Source: Pseudomonas sp.
Lineage (GTDB): Bacteria; Pseudomonadota; Gammaproteobacteria; Pseudomonadales; Pseudomonadaceae
Reading direction: 5' to 3'
Length of the DNA stretch: 64,000 bases
NCBI RefSeq assembly: GCF_028293835.1
Contig: NZ_JAQGNX010000086.1
Location: 1-64,000, forward strand
A program made the position numbers and the translations under genes. Positions 1 to 9,433 of the stretch are shown piece after piece (positions within the stretch are counted from its first letter, which is position 1; every line of letters starts with the position of its first letter). The notes under the pieces were generated by a model. That model was given only the letters and a program-made list of their open reading frames with translations, did not search any database and was not told the DNA's origin.

Positions 1-3000
1 CCGATGATATGGCCGGGCGGGTGATTTACACCTACGAACGGTCGTTAAGTACCACGGTCAACGACATCGAACACCTGGAGTCGCAATCGCTTCCCGGCAT
101 GGGCATCGTGAAGATCTTCTTCCAGCCCGGCGTCGATATCCGTACCGCCAACGCCCAGGTGACGGCGGTGTCGCAAACCGTGCTGAAACAGATGCCACCT
201 GGTATCACTCCGCCGCTGATCCTCAACTACAGCGCCTCCACCGTGCCGATTTTGCAGATGGCGTTTTCCAGCCCGACCTTGTCTGAATCACGGATTCGCG
301 ATTTGGTGCAGAACAGTATTCGCCTGCCCCTGACCTCGGTCCCAGGCCTGGCGCTACCTACGCCTATGGGCGGCAAGCAGCGACAAATCACCCTCGACCT
401 TGACCCGCAAGCGTTGGCGGCCAAAGGCTTGTCGGCGCAAGACGTGGGCGATGCCCTGGCGGCTCAGAACCAAATCATCCCGGTGGGTACGGCGAAGTTT
501 GGCCGCACCGAATACACCGTGCTGCTCAATAACAGTCCGCAGGCCATCGATGCGCTAAACGACCTGCCCATCAAGACGGTTGATGGCGCGCTGATTACCA
601 TCGGCCAAGTGGCCCACGTGCGTGATGGATCGCCGCCGCAGACCAACATCGTGCGTGTCGACGGACGACGCGCAGTGCTGATGCCAGCCTTGAAGAACGG
701 CAGTATTTCAACCCTGTCCATCGTCGACGGCATCCGCAATATGCTGCCGTTGATCAATGAAACGTTGCCCCCCGAGCTGAAAACGTCGCTGCTCGGCGAC
801 GCCTCGGTGTTTGTTAAACAATCGGTCAGCAGCGTGGCCCGCGAGGGCATCATCGCGGCCCTGCTCACCAGCGTGATGATCCTGCTGTTTCTCGGCAGTT
901 GGCGTTCCACCCTGATCATCACCGCATCAATTCCACTGGCGGTGCTCTCGGCCATCGCCCTGCTGGCGGTCAGCGGTCAGACCCTGAACGTGATGACCCT
1001 CGGCGGGCTGGCCTTGGCGGTGGGAATTTTGGTGGATGACGCGACCGTCACCATCGAAAACATCAACTGGCACCTGGAGCAAGGCAAGGCGGTCAAGAAA
1101 GCGATACTCGACGGCGCCAGACAAATCGTCGGCCCGGCGTTTGTCTCGCTGCTGTGCATCTGCATCGTGTTCGTGCCGATGTTCATGCTCCAGGGCATCG
1201 CCGGCTTCCTGTTTCGGCCCATGGCGCTGGCGGTGATCTTCGCCATGGCCAGCTCGTTTTTTCTTTCGCGCACTCTGGTGCCAACCCTGGCAATGTTCCT
1301 GCTCAAGCCCCACGTGGTCGAACAAGGCCCCGGTCATCACCCGGAAGACGGTTTTATCAATCACCACGAAGGCGACCAACACACCCGTCAACGGCATTTT
1401 CTGTTGCAAGGGCTGTTGAACGTTCAGCAGGGGTTCGAGCGTGGTTTTTCGGCGACCCGTGACATGTACCACGGCCTGCTGGGCTTGGCCCTAAAGCACC
1501 GAAAACCCTTCCTGCCGGGATTTCTCGCCTGCGTACTGGCCAGTTTCGCGTTGCTGCCGAGCCTGGGTCAGGACTTCTTCCCGGCCACGGATGCGGGGGC
1601 CCTTTCGCTGCATGTGCGCTTGCCGCTGGGCACGCGCATCGAGGAGAGTGCTGCCGCCTTCGACCGCATCGAACAGCGCATCCGCGAAATCATTCCGGCT
1701 GACCAGGTAGACACCGTGGTCGATAACATCGGCATTGCCCTGAGCGGCATCGACATGGCCTACAGCAACAGTGGCACCGTCGGACCGCAAGACGGCGATA
1801 TTTCGGTGTCGCTGAAGCCCGGCCATGGGCCCACCGCTGATTTCGTCAAACGCCTGCGTGAGGTGTTGCCACAGAGTTTCCCTGGCAGCCACTTCGCTTT
1901 TATGCCGGCCGACATCACCAGCCAAATCCTTAACTTTGGCGCTCCGGCACCGATGGACGTCAAAGTCTCCGGTCCTGACGCCGTGGCTAACCGCGCCTTT
2001 GCGATTGAACTGCAGCGGCGATTGGAACATGTGCCGGGGATCGCTGATTTGCGTCTACAGCAGTCTGCCGGTTACCCGTCGCTACAAGTCGACGTCGACC
2101 GTCTTCGCGCCAAACAACTGGGTATTACTGAGCGTGACGTAACCACCAGCCTCGGCGCATCGCTGGCCGGCACCTCCCAAGTGGCGCCGACCTATTGGCT
2201 CAATCCGAAGAATGGCGTGTCGTATTCAGTGGTCGGCGCGACACCGCAATACCGGCTCGACAGCTTGCCAACCCTCGAAGCGCTGCCGATCACTGGCAGC
2301 AACGGTCAGTCGCAAATCCTCGGCGGATTGGCGACCATTAAACGGGTAGAAAGCCCAGCGGTGGTCACGCACTACAACATTCAGCCGACGCTGGATATCT
2401 TCGCCAACATTCAAGGGCGTGACCTCGGCGGCGTTGCCAACGACGTGCAAAACGTCATCGACGGCGCGGCGGCTTTGCGGCCTAAAGGCGCCACGGTCAC
2501 CCTGCACGGACAAATTGATGCGTTGCATGAAGCGTTCAACGGCCTGAGCCTTGGCCTACTGGGTGCGGTGGTACTGATCTACCTGCTGATCGTGGTCAAC
2601 TTCCAATCCTGGGTCGACCCGTTCGTGATCATCACCGGACTGCCCGCCGCACTGGCGGGCATCGTCTGGATGCTGTTCCTGAGCAATACCTCACTGTCCG
2701 TTCCGGCGTTAACCGGGGCCATCCTTTGCATGGGCGTGGCAACGGCGAACTCGATTCTGGTGGTGAGTTTCTGTCGCGAGCGTTTAGCCGTGCACGGCGA
2801 TGCATTTCTTGCCGCACTGGAAGCCGGGTACACACGGTTTCGCCCCGTGTGCATGACCGCACTGGCGATGATTATCGGCATGCTGCCGCTGGCGTTGTCC
2901 GAAGAACAGAACGCGCCCCTTGGTCGGTCCGTGATTGGCGGCCTGATTCTGGCCACCACCGCCACCCTGTTGTTCGTACCGGTGGTGTTCAGCCTGGTGC

Positions 3001-3053
3001 ACCGTCACTCAATCCCTCGTGCTGTTGTTGGAGAATTGCCCCATGTCGTCTGA
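1..3053 (+). CDS. RND efflux transporter inner-membrane subunit (5' truncated by window)
   Basis: This is the proton-driven inner-membrane pump of a tripartite RND (AcrB/HAE-like) system. The reading frame is open from base 3 (Asp-Asp-Met), so the true start and about 60 residues, including the first membrane helix, lie left of the window. Periplasmic porter domains come first. A central helix bundle follows, including the LAVGILVDDATVTIEN segment near bases 1011-1070 that carries the paired Asp of the proton relay. A second porter/helix half runs to the end. A His-rich cytoplasmic loop (bases about 1330-1400) separates the halves. The stop overlaps the fusion-protein gene by 11 bp, so the genes are co-transcribed. 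The substrate cannot be read from sequence. Confidence 0.93.
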   Translation, partial: DDMAGRVIYTYERSLSTTVNDIEHLESQSLPGMGIVKIFFQPGVDIRTANAQVTAVSQTVLKQMPPGITPPLILNYSASTVPILQMAFSSPTLSESRIRDLVQNSIRLPLTSVPGLALPTPMGGKQRQITLDLDPQALAAKGLSAQDVGDALAAQNQIIPVGTAKFGRTEYTVLLNNSPQAIDALNDLPIKTVDGALITIGQVAHVRDGSPPQTNIVRVDGRRAVLMPALKNGSISTLSIVDGIRNMLPLINETLPPELKTSLLGDASVFVKQSVSSVAREGIIAALLTSVMILLFLGSWRSTLIITASIPLAVLSAIALLAVSGQTLNVMTLGGLALAVGILVDDATVTIENINWHLEQGKAVKKAILDGARQIVGPAFVSLLCICIVFVPMFMLQGIAGFLFRPMALAVIFAMASSFFLSRTLVPTLAMFLLKPHVVEQGPGHHPEDGFINHHEGDQHTRQRHFLLQGLLNVQQGFERGFSATRDMYHGLLGLALKHRKPFLPGFLACVLASFALLPSLGQDFFPATDAGALSLHVRLPLGTRIEESAAAFDRIEQRIREIIPADQVDTVVDNIGIALSGIDMAYSNSGTVGPQDGDISVSLKPGHGPTADFVKRLREVLPQSFPGSHFAFMPADITSQILNFGAPAPMDVKVSGPDAVANRAFAIELQRRLEHVPGIADLRLQQSAGYPSLQVDVDRLRAKQLGITERDVTTSLGASLAGTSQVAPTYWLNPKNGVSYSVVGATPQYRLDSLPTLEALPITGSNGQSQILGGLATIKRVESPAVVTHYNIQPTLDIFANIQGRDLGGVANDVQNVIDGAAALRPKGATVTLHGQIDALHEAFNGLSLGLLGAVVLIYLLIVVNFQSWVDPFVIITGLPAALAGIVWMLFLSNTSLSVPALTGAILCMGVATANSILVVSFCRERLAVHGDAFLAALEAGYTRFRPVCMTALAMIIGMLPLALSEEQNAPLGRSVIGGLILATTATLLFVPVVFSLVHRHSIPRAVVGELPHVV

Positions 3054-4209
3054 ACACACCCCCTCACGCAAGCGCCTGATGCTGGTGGGTATCGGCGGGC
3101 TGACCCTGGCAGCGCTGCTGGTCGCCAACGGCCTCGCCGCCCGCACCCGTCATGAAAATTCCGTGGTCAGCTGGACCGACGCCCAGGCCATGCCGGTGGT
3201 CAATCTGTTCCAACCCACGCCAAACGCCGAAGGCGACACCTTACACCTGCCCGCGCACCTGGAAGCCTGGAGCAAAGCACCGATCAATGCCCGGGTCAGT
3301 GGTTATCTCAAAGACTGGAAAACCGACATCGGGGCGCAGGTTCAGGCCGGACAGGTATTGGCGCAAATCGACAGCCCGGAACTGGATCAACAAATGGCCC
3401 AGACCCGGGCGCATCTGGCGCAACAGCAGGCCAATGCACGCTTGGCTGAAACCACCGCCACCCGCTGGCAAAATCTATTGGCGACGCACTCGGTATCGCG
3501 TCAGGAAGTGGACGAAAAAGTCTCCAATGCCGCCGCAGCCAAGGCCGACATGCAAGCGGCGGCTGCCGATGAAGCACGCCTGTCGGACCTTGAAGACTAC
3601 AAAACCATTCGTGCGCCATTTGCCGGCACCATCACCGCGCGCAACACCGACATCGGCCAATTGATCAAGGCTGATACTGCCGGCGACGTCGCACTGTTCA
3701 ATATCGCCGATACCCGACGCTTGCGCCTGTACGTGCCAGTGCCGCAAAACTACGCCAGCGTTATCCATCCGGGCATGCAGGTGGAGCTGACAGTGCCGGA
3801 GCATCCCGGACAGCATTTCAGCGCCCGCTTACTCGGCGACTCCACCTCGGTCGATCCACGCTCCGGCACGCTGTTGGCGCAATTCGTGGCGGACAATCCG
3901 GATGGCGCGCTGCTGCCTGGGGACTATGCCGAAGCGACGATCAAGGTCGCCGCCGACACCCATGGCGTGAGCATCCCCGCCAGTGCATTGATCTTCCGCG
4001 CCCAAGGCACACAGGTTGCTGTGCTGGACAGTGCCAACCATGTGCACCTGCGCGACATCCATATCGGTCTGGATCTGGGCGAGCGTCTGGTCATAGACCA
4101 AGGTCTGACCGCAGCGGATCACGTAGTGGATAACCCGCCCGACTCCCTGCGTGAAAACGATCCTGTGCAATTAGCCCAAGCCGGAGTCGCCCATGCACCC
4201 AAGGCTTGA
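3043..4209 (+). CDS. RND efflux periplasmic adaptor (HlyD/MFP family)
   Basis: This is the periplasmic membrane-fusion subunit linking the RND pump to the outer-membrane channel. It has 388 residues. An N-terminal hydrophobic anchor (about residues 10-30) is followed by the lipoyl half-motif GAQVQAGQVLAQIDSPELD, an Ala/Gln-rich coiled-coil hairpin, the second lipoyl half (KTIRAPFAGTITARN) and beta-barrel domains. I chose ATG 3043 (MSSEHTP) over an in-frame upstream codon at 3019 because a GGAG sits 9 bases before it and it overlaps the pump stop by 11 bp. It overlaps the next gene by 17 bp, a tightly coupled operon. Confidence 0.93.
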   Translation: MSSEHTPSRKRLMLVGIGGLTLAALLVANGLAARTRHENSVVSWTDAQAMPVVNLFQPTPNAEGDTLHLPAHLEAWSKAPINARVSGYLKDWKTDIGAQVQAGQVLAQIDSPELDQQMAQTRAHLAQQQANARLAETTATRWQNLLATHSVSRQEVDEKVSNAAAAKADMQAAAADEARLSDLEDYKTIRAPFAGTITARNTDIGQLIKADTAGDVALFNIADTRRLRLYVPVPQNYASVIHPGMQVELTVPEHPGQHFSARLLGDSTSVDPRSGTLLAQFVADNPDGALLPGDYAEATIKVAADTHGVSIPASALIFRAQGTQVAVLDSANHVHLRDIHIGLDLGERLVIDQGLTAADHVVDNPPDSLRENDPVQLAQAGVAHAPKA

Positions 4210-5626
4210 GTCGAGCATTCGCCTGCTGGCGTTGGGGGTGGCATTGGGGTTGACCCTGCAAGGCTGCTCACTGGCTCCAACCTACATCACCCCGTCGATC
4301 ACGTTACCCGATCATTATCGCGAGCAAACCAGCGATGGACCATGGCACACGGCACAACCAGCGGATCATCTGCAATACCAGTGGTGGCAGGTTTATAACG
4401 ACCCTCATCTGAATGACTTGCAGCAGCAATTGCTCAAGGCCAATCCGGACCTGGCGGCGGCCTTGGCGCATTTCGACGGTGCGCAGGCGTATGCCAGTCA
4501 ATTGCATGCCGGGTTATTTCCGCAGATCAGCGCCAGCGCGCAGCCACTGCGCCAACGTCAATCGGACAGTCGACCATTACGCGGCGACACCCAGCCAGCG
4601 GTGTATAACAGCGATACTGTGGGCTTCAGCCTGAGTTTTGATCCTGATTTCTGGGGACGAATTCGCAATCAGGTCGCGGCCGGTGACGCCCAGGCTGTTG
4701 CCTCGGCCGATGACCTGGCGGTGGCGCGGCTAAGCCTGCAACGGCAGCTGGCGACGCTGTATATGCAGCTGCGCGGACTGGATGCACAGCGCACGATTCT
4801 CGGACACTCGCTGGACGATTACGGCCAGGCGCTGCAATTGACCCAGGACCGCTATCAAGGCCAGATCGCCTCGGAACTGGACCTGACCCGCGCCCAAAGC
4901 CAATTGGCTGAAGCCCAGGCTGAGCTTGACGACGTTCGGGCTCAACGCAACCTCAGCGAACATGCCATTGCCGAATTGGTGGGCGTGCTGCCTGGCGACT
5001 TCCGGCTTGCCCGTGAAAAGGCAGCGCTGGTGTTACCGCCGACCCCTGAAACCCTGCCCAGCACCTTGCTGCAACGGCGTCCGGACGTGGCCGCCGCCGA
5101 GCGCCGGGTGTTCGCCGCCAACGCCAACATTGGCGTCGCCCGCGCCGCGTGGTACCCGGACTTCAGCCTGACAGGTTTGCTGGGCGGGCAGACTCAGGGC
5201 AGCGGGAACTTGCTGTCGGCAGCCAACCGTTATTGGGCGCTGGGGCCGTTAATCAATCTGCCCGTTTTCGACGGTGGCCGCCGCAGCGCCAACGATCGTC
5301 AAGCCAAGGCCGAGTTCGAGGAAGCCTCAGCGCATTACCGCAGCCAAGTGCTACGCGCCGTGCGTGAGGTCGAGGACAACTTGGGCCAACTGCGGGATTT
5401 GCACCAAGAAGCCATCGATGAGCAAGCAGCGGTCGATGCCGCGCAAAGCGCCGAACACATTGCGACGGACAGCTATCAAGCCGGTGCGGTGAATTACCTC
5501 AACGTAGTGACTGCGCAAACCACTGCTCTGCAGGCCCAGCGACGCTTGCAGGTGCTAAACACCAGTCGCTTGCTGGCCAATGTTGGATTGATGACCGCGT
5601 TGGGGGGCGGCTGGAAAAACGAGTAG
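4193..5626 (+). CDS. Outer-membrane efflux lipoprotein (OprM/NodT family)
   Basis: This is the outer-membrane channel of the RND system, 477 residues, the normal length for OprM-like factors. The signal peptide ends in a lipobox (LTLQGCSLAP), so Cys25 should be lipidated. Two repeated helical hairpin halves follow, with typical features such as the RRPDVAAAERRV segment and the WYPDFSLTG strand. It is the third gene of the operon. No regulator gene is visible in the window, so one may lie to the left. Confidence 0.93.
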   Translation: MHPRLESSIRLLALGVALGLTLQGCSLAPTYITPSITLPDHYREQTSDGPWHTAQPADHLQYQWWQVYNDPHLNDLQQQLLKANPDLAAALAHFDGAQAYASQLHAGLFPQISASAQPLRQRQSDSRPLRGDTQPAVYNSDTVGFSLSFDPDFWGRIRNQVAAGDAQAVASADDLAVARLSLQRQLATLYMQLRGLDAQRTILGHSLDDYGQALQLTQDRYQGQIASELDLTRAQSQLAEAQAELDDVRAQRNLSEHAIAELVGVLPGDFRLAREKAALVLPPTPETLPSTLLQRRPDVAAAERRVFAANANIGVARAAWYPDFSLTGLLGGQTQGSGNLLSAANRYWALGPLINLPVFDGGRRSANDRQAKAEFEEASAHYRSQVLRAVREVEDNLGQLRDLHQEAIDEQAAVDAAQSAEHIATDSYQAGAVNYLNVVTAQTTALQAQRRLQVLNTSRLLANVGLMTALGGGWKNE

Positions 5627-5697
5627 TCACAAAGGGCGAACTCCTGAGTGTGTCCTGTCTCTAAAGTCGGTACCTATTCAGTAGACAGGAGCACGCC

Positions 5698-5916
5698 ATG
5701 AGTGATCATTCAAATTACGGAAAAACCCCGGACGCTCCCAAGCGTGACGTAGAAGGCAACCTCGTGAACGTGGTGGAAAAGGATATAAAACGGTCAAACC
5801 CCAAGACTGACGGGGTTGATAAAGTCATCACGCCGACCAACATCAAGACCAGGGAGCAGGAAGCGCAAGAAATCAATGAACGCTCGGCAGAAGTTGAGCG
5901 CAAGTTGGGTCGGTAA
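5698..5916 (+). CDS. Small hydrophilic protein of unknown function
   Basis: 72 residues, highly charged, no signal peptide or membrane segment. The first half is rich in Lys/Asp/Asn and the end (residues about 50-72) is a predicted charged helix (REQEAQEINERSAEVERK). CAGGAG lies 9 bases before the ATG, supporting translation. It stands alone between the efflux operon and an inverted repeat. I do not recognise the family; it resembles the small stress-type proteins common in Pseudomonas, but that is impression only. Confidence 0.6.
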   Translation: MSDHSNYGKTPDAPKRDVEGNLVNVVEKDIKRSNPKTDGVDKVITPTNIKTREQEAQEINERSAEVERKLGR

Positions 5917-5933
5917 ATAAATGCATACCCAAT

Positions 5934-6013
5934 CTGTAGGAGCCAACTTGTTGGCGAGACGGTATGTCTGACATACCGCATTGAGCCTCTCGCCAACGAG
6001 TTGGCTTCTACAG
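5934..6013. repeat. Dispersed inverted repeat (REP-like), copy 1
   Basis: Left arm CTGTAGGAGCCAACTTGTTG continues as GCGAGA; the right arm TCTCGCCAACGAGTTGGCTT closes with CTACAG. The loop holds a second short palindrome (GGTATGTCTGACATACC). The same element recurs at 7364, 11515, 19654, 23292 and, degenerate, 32268. It lies just past the 3' end of nitH. Confidence 0.9.
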
Positions 6014-6022
6014 AATAGTGGG

Positions 6023-7318
6023 CTATCTAGCCAACGCGCGGGGGCTATCAAGCTTTTTTCCGGCCACCCCGACAAGGTGCTCAACCACATACTGTGCATC
6101 CCGCGCAACACCCGAGAAGCGGCCCGAGCCCCAGGTGTATAACCAGGGCAAACCCAGGAAATACAAACCGGGCTGTGCGGTGATGCCGCGCTGATGTCCA
6201 GGATGGCCGCGACCGTTGAACACCGGTGCTTCGACCCAAGTGAAGTCTGGCGTGAAGCCAATGCACCAGATGATGCTGGTGATACCTTCCCCATGCAGGT
6301 CCAGTTCTTTACGCTCTTGTTCAGGCGTCCAGACCGGCATATAGCGTTCACCGGCCGGGGCATCGAGGGCGTTTTTTTCGATGTAATTGTCGATGGACGT
6401 ATTGATCCGGTTATACACTGCATCGGCGCTGTCGAGGCTGGCACCGAGGTTGTCGAAGAACTGCAGTCGACCTTTTTCCAGCCCCTGCAAACGCCCAAAT
6501 AATTGCATGCCTTCCCGGGCAAATTTACGCAGGTCAATGTCACGCCCACCGTCGCGGCCAGTGACGTAGTGGTTGGTATTGTCGCGCACGCCTTCGCGCA
6601 GCGGATGGGCATCAACGCCAATGTCGTAGTAGCCCATTTCTGCCAACCAATCGACCACGTCCTTGCCCCGATAAAAACGCGCACAGCGCGGCGCGTCACC
6701 TACGGCCAAATACACCTTGCGTCCGGCAACGTGCAGGTCTTCGGCGATCTGCGCACCCGACTGACCGGAACCGACCACTAGTATATTTCCCGCTGGCAAT
6801 GTATGCGGGTTGCGGTATTGCTCGGAATGAAACTGTTGAATGCCCGTGGGTAAACGCTCGGCCAGACGCGGAATGATCGGCGTGTGATAACCGCCCGAGG
6901 CAACGATGACTTGATCGGCGCTGAACTCACCCTTGGACGTATGCACTTCATAACCGCCGATAGCACGAGGCACCACCCGTTGCACGGCGACGCCCTCCAA
7001 AACCGGTGCGCTGACCGACTTTACGAAGCCGCTGAGGTAAGCGTTGATTTCATCTTTTTTCATGAAGCCGTGAGGGTCTTTGCCGTTGAATTCGTCGCTG
7101 TAGGTGTAACCCGGCAGCGCGCATTGCCAGTTCGGCGTGACCAGGCTGAACGCATCCCAGCGCTGGTTGCGCCAGGTGTGAGTCAGGCTGTGCTTTTCCA
7201 GCAGCAGATGGTCGATGCCGTGCTGCTGTAGGTAATAGCTGGCGGACAACCCAGCTTGGCCGCCGCCGACGACAATCACACTGTGATGGGGAGGTTTGAC
7301 TGAAGTGAGGTGGACCAT
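6023..7318 (-). CDS. nitH: MSMEG_0569-family flavin-dependent oxidoreductase (nit1C)
   Basis: This is a flavoprotein monooxygenase-like protein of the nit1C cluster, 431 residues from the chosen start. VIVVGGGQAGLSASYYL near the N-terminus is the FAD-binding GxGxxG fold, and ILVVGSGQSGAQIAEDL near mid-protein is the NAD(P)H-binding fold. Start 7318 (MVHLTSVK) has GGAG 7 bases upstream; an earlier in-frame Met at 7342 lacks that support. It is last in the nitB-H order, separated from nitG by 164 bp that hold a REP-like repeat. The exact reaction is not established for the family; letter names follow the P. pseudoalcaligenes nit1C scheme as I remember it. Confidence 0.82.
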   Translation of the reverse strand: MVHLTSVKPPHHSVIVVGGGQAGLSASYYLQQHGIDHLLLEKHSLTHTWRNQRWDAFSLVTPNWQCALPGYTYSDEFNGKDPHGFMKKDEINAYLSGFVKSVSAPVLEGVAVQRVVPRAIGGYEVHTSKGEFSADQVIVASGGYHTPIIPRLAERLPTGIQQFHSEQYRNPHTLPAGNILVVGSGQSGAQIAEDLHVAGRKVYLAVGDAPRCARFYRGKDVVDWLAEMGYYDIGVDAHPLREGVRDNTNHYVTGRDGGRDIDLRKFAREGMQLFGRLQGLEKGRLQFFDNLGASLDSADAVYNRINTSIDNYIEKNALDAPAGERYMPVWTPEQERKELDLHGEGITSIIWCIGFTPDFTWVEAPVFNGRGHPGHQRGITAQPGLYFLGLPWLYTWGSGRFSGVARDAQYVVEHLVGVAGKKLDSPRALAR

Positions 7319-7363
7319 GAGGGTTCTCCGCTGGAATGCCATAAGGTAAAAAAAAGACTAGAA

Positions 7364-7442
7364 CTGTAGGAGCCAACTTGTTGGCGAAGCGATCTACGCG
7401 CGGGGTCAGAAATGACGCCTCGGCAACAAGTTGGCTCCTACA
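7364..7442. repeat. Dispersed inverted repeat (REP-like), copy 2
   Basis: Arms CTGTAGGAGCCAACTTGTTG and CAACAAGTTGGCTCCTACAG flank a short loop. The element sits inside the nit1C cluster, between nitG and nitH. Confidence 0.9.
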
Positions 7443-7482
7443 GAGGGGTCAGTACACGAACACCAGCCCGCGCCGAAAGGGG

Positions 7483-7818
7483 TCAGAACGAGCTCCAGCC
7501 CGCGCTGGGCACTCGGCCGCCGCCTTCAGTACGCATGCTCAGGACTTCAACGTGTCCGGTGTCGTAATGCAGCGCATCCAGCACGCTGGCCTGGCCTTTA
7601 AGCGAACTCAAGGTGTCCATCGCCGAGCTGCAATAAAAGCCTTTGACTTGCTTGACCCGCTCCGAAGCCTCATTCAACGCGCTGTCGAGGCGCTTCAAAA
7701 AGTCCGGCAATGGGTAGCGGCCTCCTTCCTGCAAATGTTCATAAATAATTGTCGACGGCGAGTAACCGTTTGCTTCTTTGCCGTTAGGCCAGCGGACTTT
7801 GAAATTGACGGCGGGCAT
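7483..7818 (-). CDS. nitG: MSMEG_0570-family nitrogen-starvation protein (nit1C)
   Basis: 111 residues. It contains the family-typical start MPAVNFKVRWPNGKEA, a PSTIIYEHLQEGGRY segment and a YPLPDFLKRL helix. No membrane segment or catalytic motif is visible; the biochemical role is unknown. The start follows the nitF stop by one base, so the two are translationally coupled. Assignment rests on the sequence pattern and on the fully conserved nit1C order around it. Confidence 0.82.
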   Translation of the reverse strand: MPAVNFKVRWPNGKEANGYSPSTIIYEHLQEGGRYPLPDFLKRLDSALNEASERVKQVKGFYCSSAMDTLSSLKGQASVLDALHYDTGHVEVLSMRTEGGGRVPSAGWSSF

Positions 7819-7819
7819 A

Positions 7820-8851
7820 TCAATGCTCCTGTTGGGTGAGCTTTAAGGCATTCAGGTCGTGATCGGGGTAGCTGAAACCGGTGAAAGCGTGCGTGCGCAA
7901 ATCCCAGAAGGTGCCGTGTTGCTCACCGGACTGGACGCTAAGCGAACCGCTGGCGTTGACGACGCCAATGCGTTCACAGCGCAAACCTTCGAAGGCGAAT
8001 GCGGCCTGGACGTTGGTCCAGTCGCCTTCATCGAGTGTCATTAGAAAACCGTAACTGGGGAACACTTGCAGCCAGCGACCGAGGTCAGCGCCTGCCGGGC
8101 ATGGCAGTGCATCGAGATCGATGGTCGCGCCGCAGCCGGTGGTTTCCAGCAACATCAACAAACTGCCCAACACCCCGGCGTTGCTGATGTCCTTGGCGGC
8201 ATGCAGCAGTTCGGCTTCAGCCAGCCGTGGCAACACTTCGAGCTTGCTGCGCAGGCGCTCGGCCGGTACACCTTCGAAAGCCTTCCAGTACGTGCTGTCG
8301 GCATGCCAGTCGCCTTCGAGGTCCACTGCCATGGCCAGCACTTGTCCGGGGGCCACATGCAAGGTCGACAGCAGCTTGTGCGCTATACCCGTAATTGCCA
8401 CGGCAAGCGCGGTTGGATTGCCAGCGGCGAGGCTGGTGTGCCCCCCGGCCAGCAGCAACCCGTAGGCTTCACAGGCGGCGCGGATACCGGCCAATACTTG
8501 CTTCGCTGCGTCTTGTTCGTGATGCCAATAGGCGTTGACCACTGCGGTGGCGCGGCCCCCCATGGCGGTGATATCGCTGACGTTGGCCATGACCGCCGAC
8601 CATCCGGCAAACCACGGTGCCGCCTGAACAAAACCCGGCAGCATGCCTTCGATGGCCAACAGCTGGAAATGGTCGCCACAGGCAATCGCCGCGGTGTCAT
8701 CGCCGGGCAGCGCATAAAGTTGCTCGCGAGTGAGGGTGCGACTGGCGGCGCGCATGATTTCAGCCGGTTGCTGAATTGCTTGTTTGGATAACATCGCGGG
8801 CGTGTCGCGCAAACTGTCCAGCAACGCCGCCAGGTTCAAGGCCTTAGTCAT
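7820..8851 (-). CDS. nitF: Sll0787-family AIR synthase-like protein (nit1C)
   Basis: 343 residues, PurM/AIR-synthase fold: a Gly/Asp-rich N-terminal ATP-binding half (LPGDDTAAIACGDHFQLL, VMANVSDITAMGGRATAVV) and a C-terminal half with GATIDLDALPCP. Members bind and cleave ATP in related enzymes (PurM, SelD, HypE), so an ATP-driven step on a nitrogen compound is plausible, but the substrate is unknown. The ATG overlaps the nitE stop by 8 bp (ATGACTAA). Part of the nit1C operon. Confidence 0.85.
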   Translation of the reverse strand: MTKALNLAALLDSLRDTPAMLSKQAIQQPAEIMRAASRTLTREQLYALPGDDTAAIACGDHFQLLAIEGMLPGFVQAAPWFAGWSAVMANVSDITAMGGRATAVVNAYWHHEQDAAKQVLAGIRAACEAYGLLLAGGHTSLAAGNPTALAVAITGIAHKLLSTLHVAPGQVLAMAVDLEGDWHADSTYWKAFEGVPAERLRSKLEVLPRLAEAELLHAAKDISNAGVLGSLLMLLETTGCGATIDLDALPCPAGADLGRWLQVFPSYGFLMTLDEGDWTNVQAAFAFEGLRCERIGVVNASGSLSVQSGEQHGTFWDLRTHAFTGFSYPDHDLNALKLTQQEH

Positions 8852-9404
8852 GGCGGGCCACCTTCAGCGGGCGCAACGACACCTGACGCGGCATCAACGG
8901 ATAGTTCGTCAGGTCCGCTTGCATCAGGCAATGGGGTTGATCGAGCAGCTGTAATTGCTCCAGGGTTTGCCAATGCAGGCCATGAAAATAGGCTTCGTTG
9001 GGCGCCTGCACGGTGGCGCGAAATACCGTGCAACCCAACTCCTTGGCCCGGGACACCGCTTCATTGACCAACGCCTTGCCGATCATGCTATGGCGTCGAT
9101 AGGCCTGCGCTACGCACAGCCGTCCGCCAAACCACAGGCCCGGTTCCGGTTGGTAAATGCGCACCGCCCCAACGACTTGATCGGCCATGCCGCAACTGCC
9201 AGCCAGGGCAACAATGGCGATCGCCTGAAAGTCGTGACCATCCTTGTCCTGGACCAGCAGTTGTTGCTCATCGGAGAACACCGACCGGCGCAAGGCGAAA
9301 TAGGCCTGTTTTTCCCAGTGCTCGGTGGCTGGTTTAATCAGCAATTCCCCCGCGCGAAACGGTTCGAAGGTGCTGTCGACTAAAGCAAAGGCGAGGTTGT
9401 GCAT
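8844..9404 (-). CDS. nitE: MSMEG_0567/Sll0786-family GNAT N-acetyltransferase (nit1C)
   Basis: 186 residues. The GNAT acetyl-CoA-binding region is visible as LCVAQAYRRHSMIGKALVNE (about residues 95-115), preceded by the VVGAVRIYQPEPG strand. A GGGAG sits 9 bases before the ATG, just after the nitD stop (9434). The acetyl acceptor is unknown. Gene order nitD-nitE-nitF with overlap of nitF supports one operon. Confidence 0.85.
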   Translation of the reverse strand: MHNLAFALVDSTFEPFRAGELLIKPATEHWEKQAYFALRRSVFSDEQQLLVQDKDGHDFQAIAIVALAGSCGMADQVVGAVRIYQPEPGLWFGGRLCVAQAYRRHSMIGKALVNEAVSRAKELGCTVFRATVQAPNEAYFHGLHWQTLEQLQLLDQPHCLMQADLTNYPLMPRQVSLRPLKVARHD

Positions 9405-9433
9405 AGCGTGTTGCTCCCAGGTCTAACCGGCAT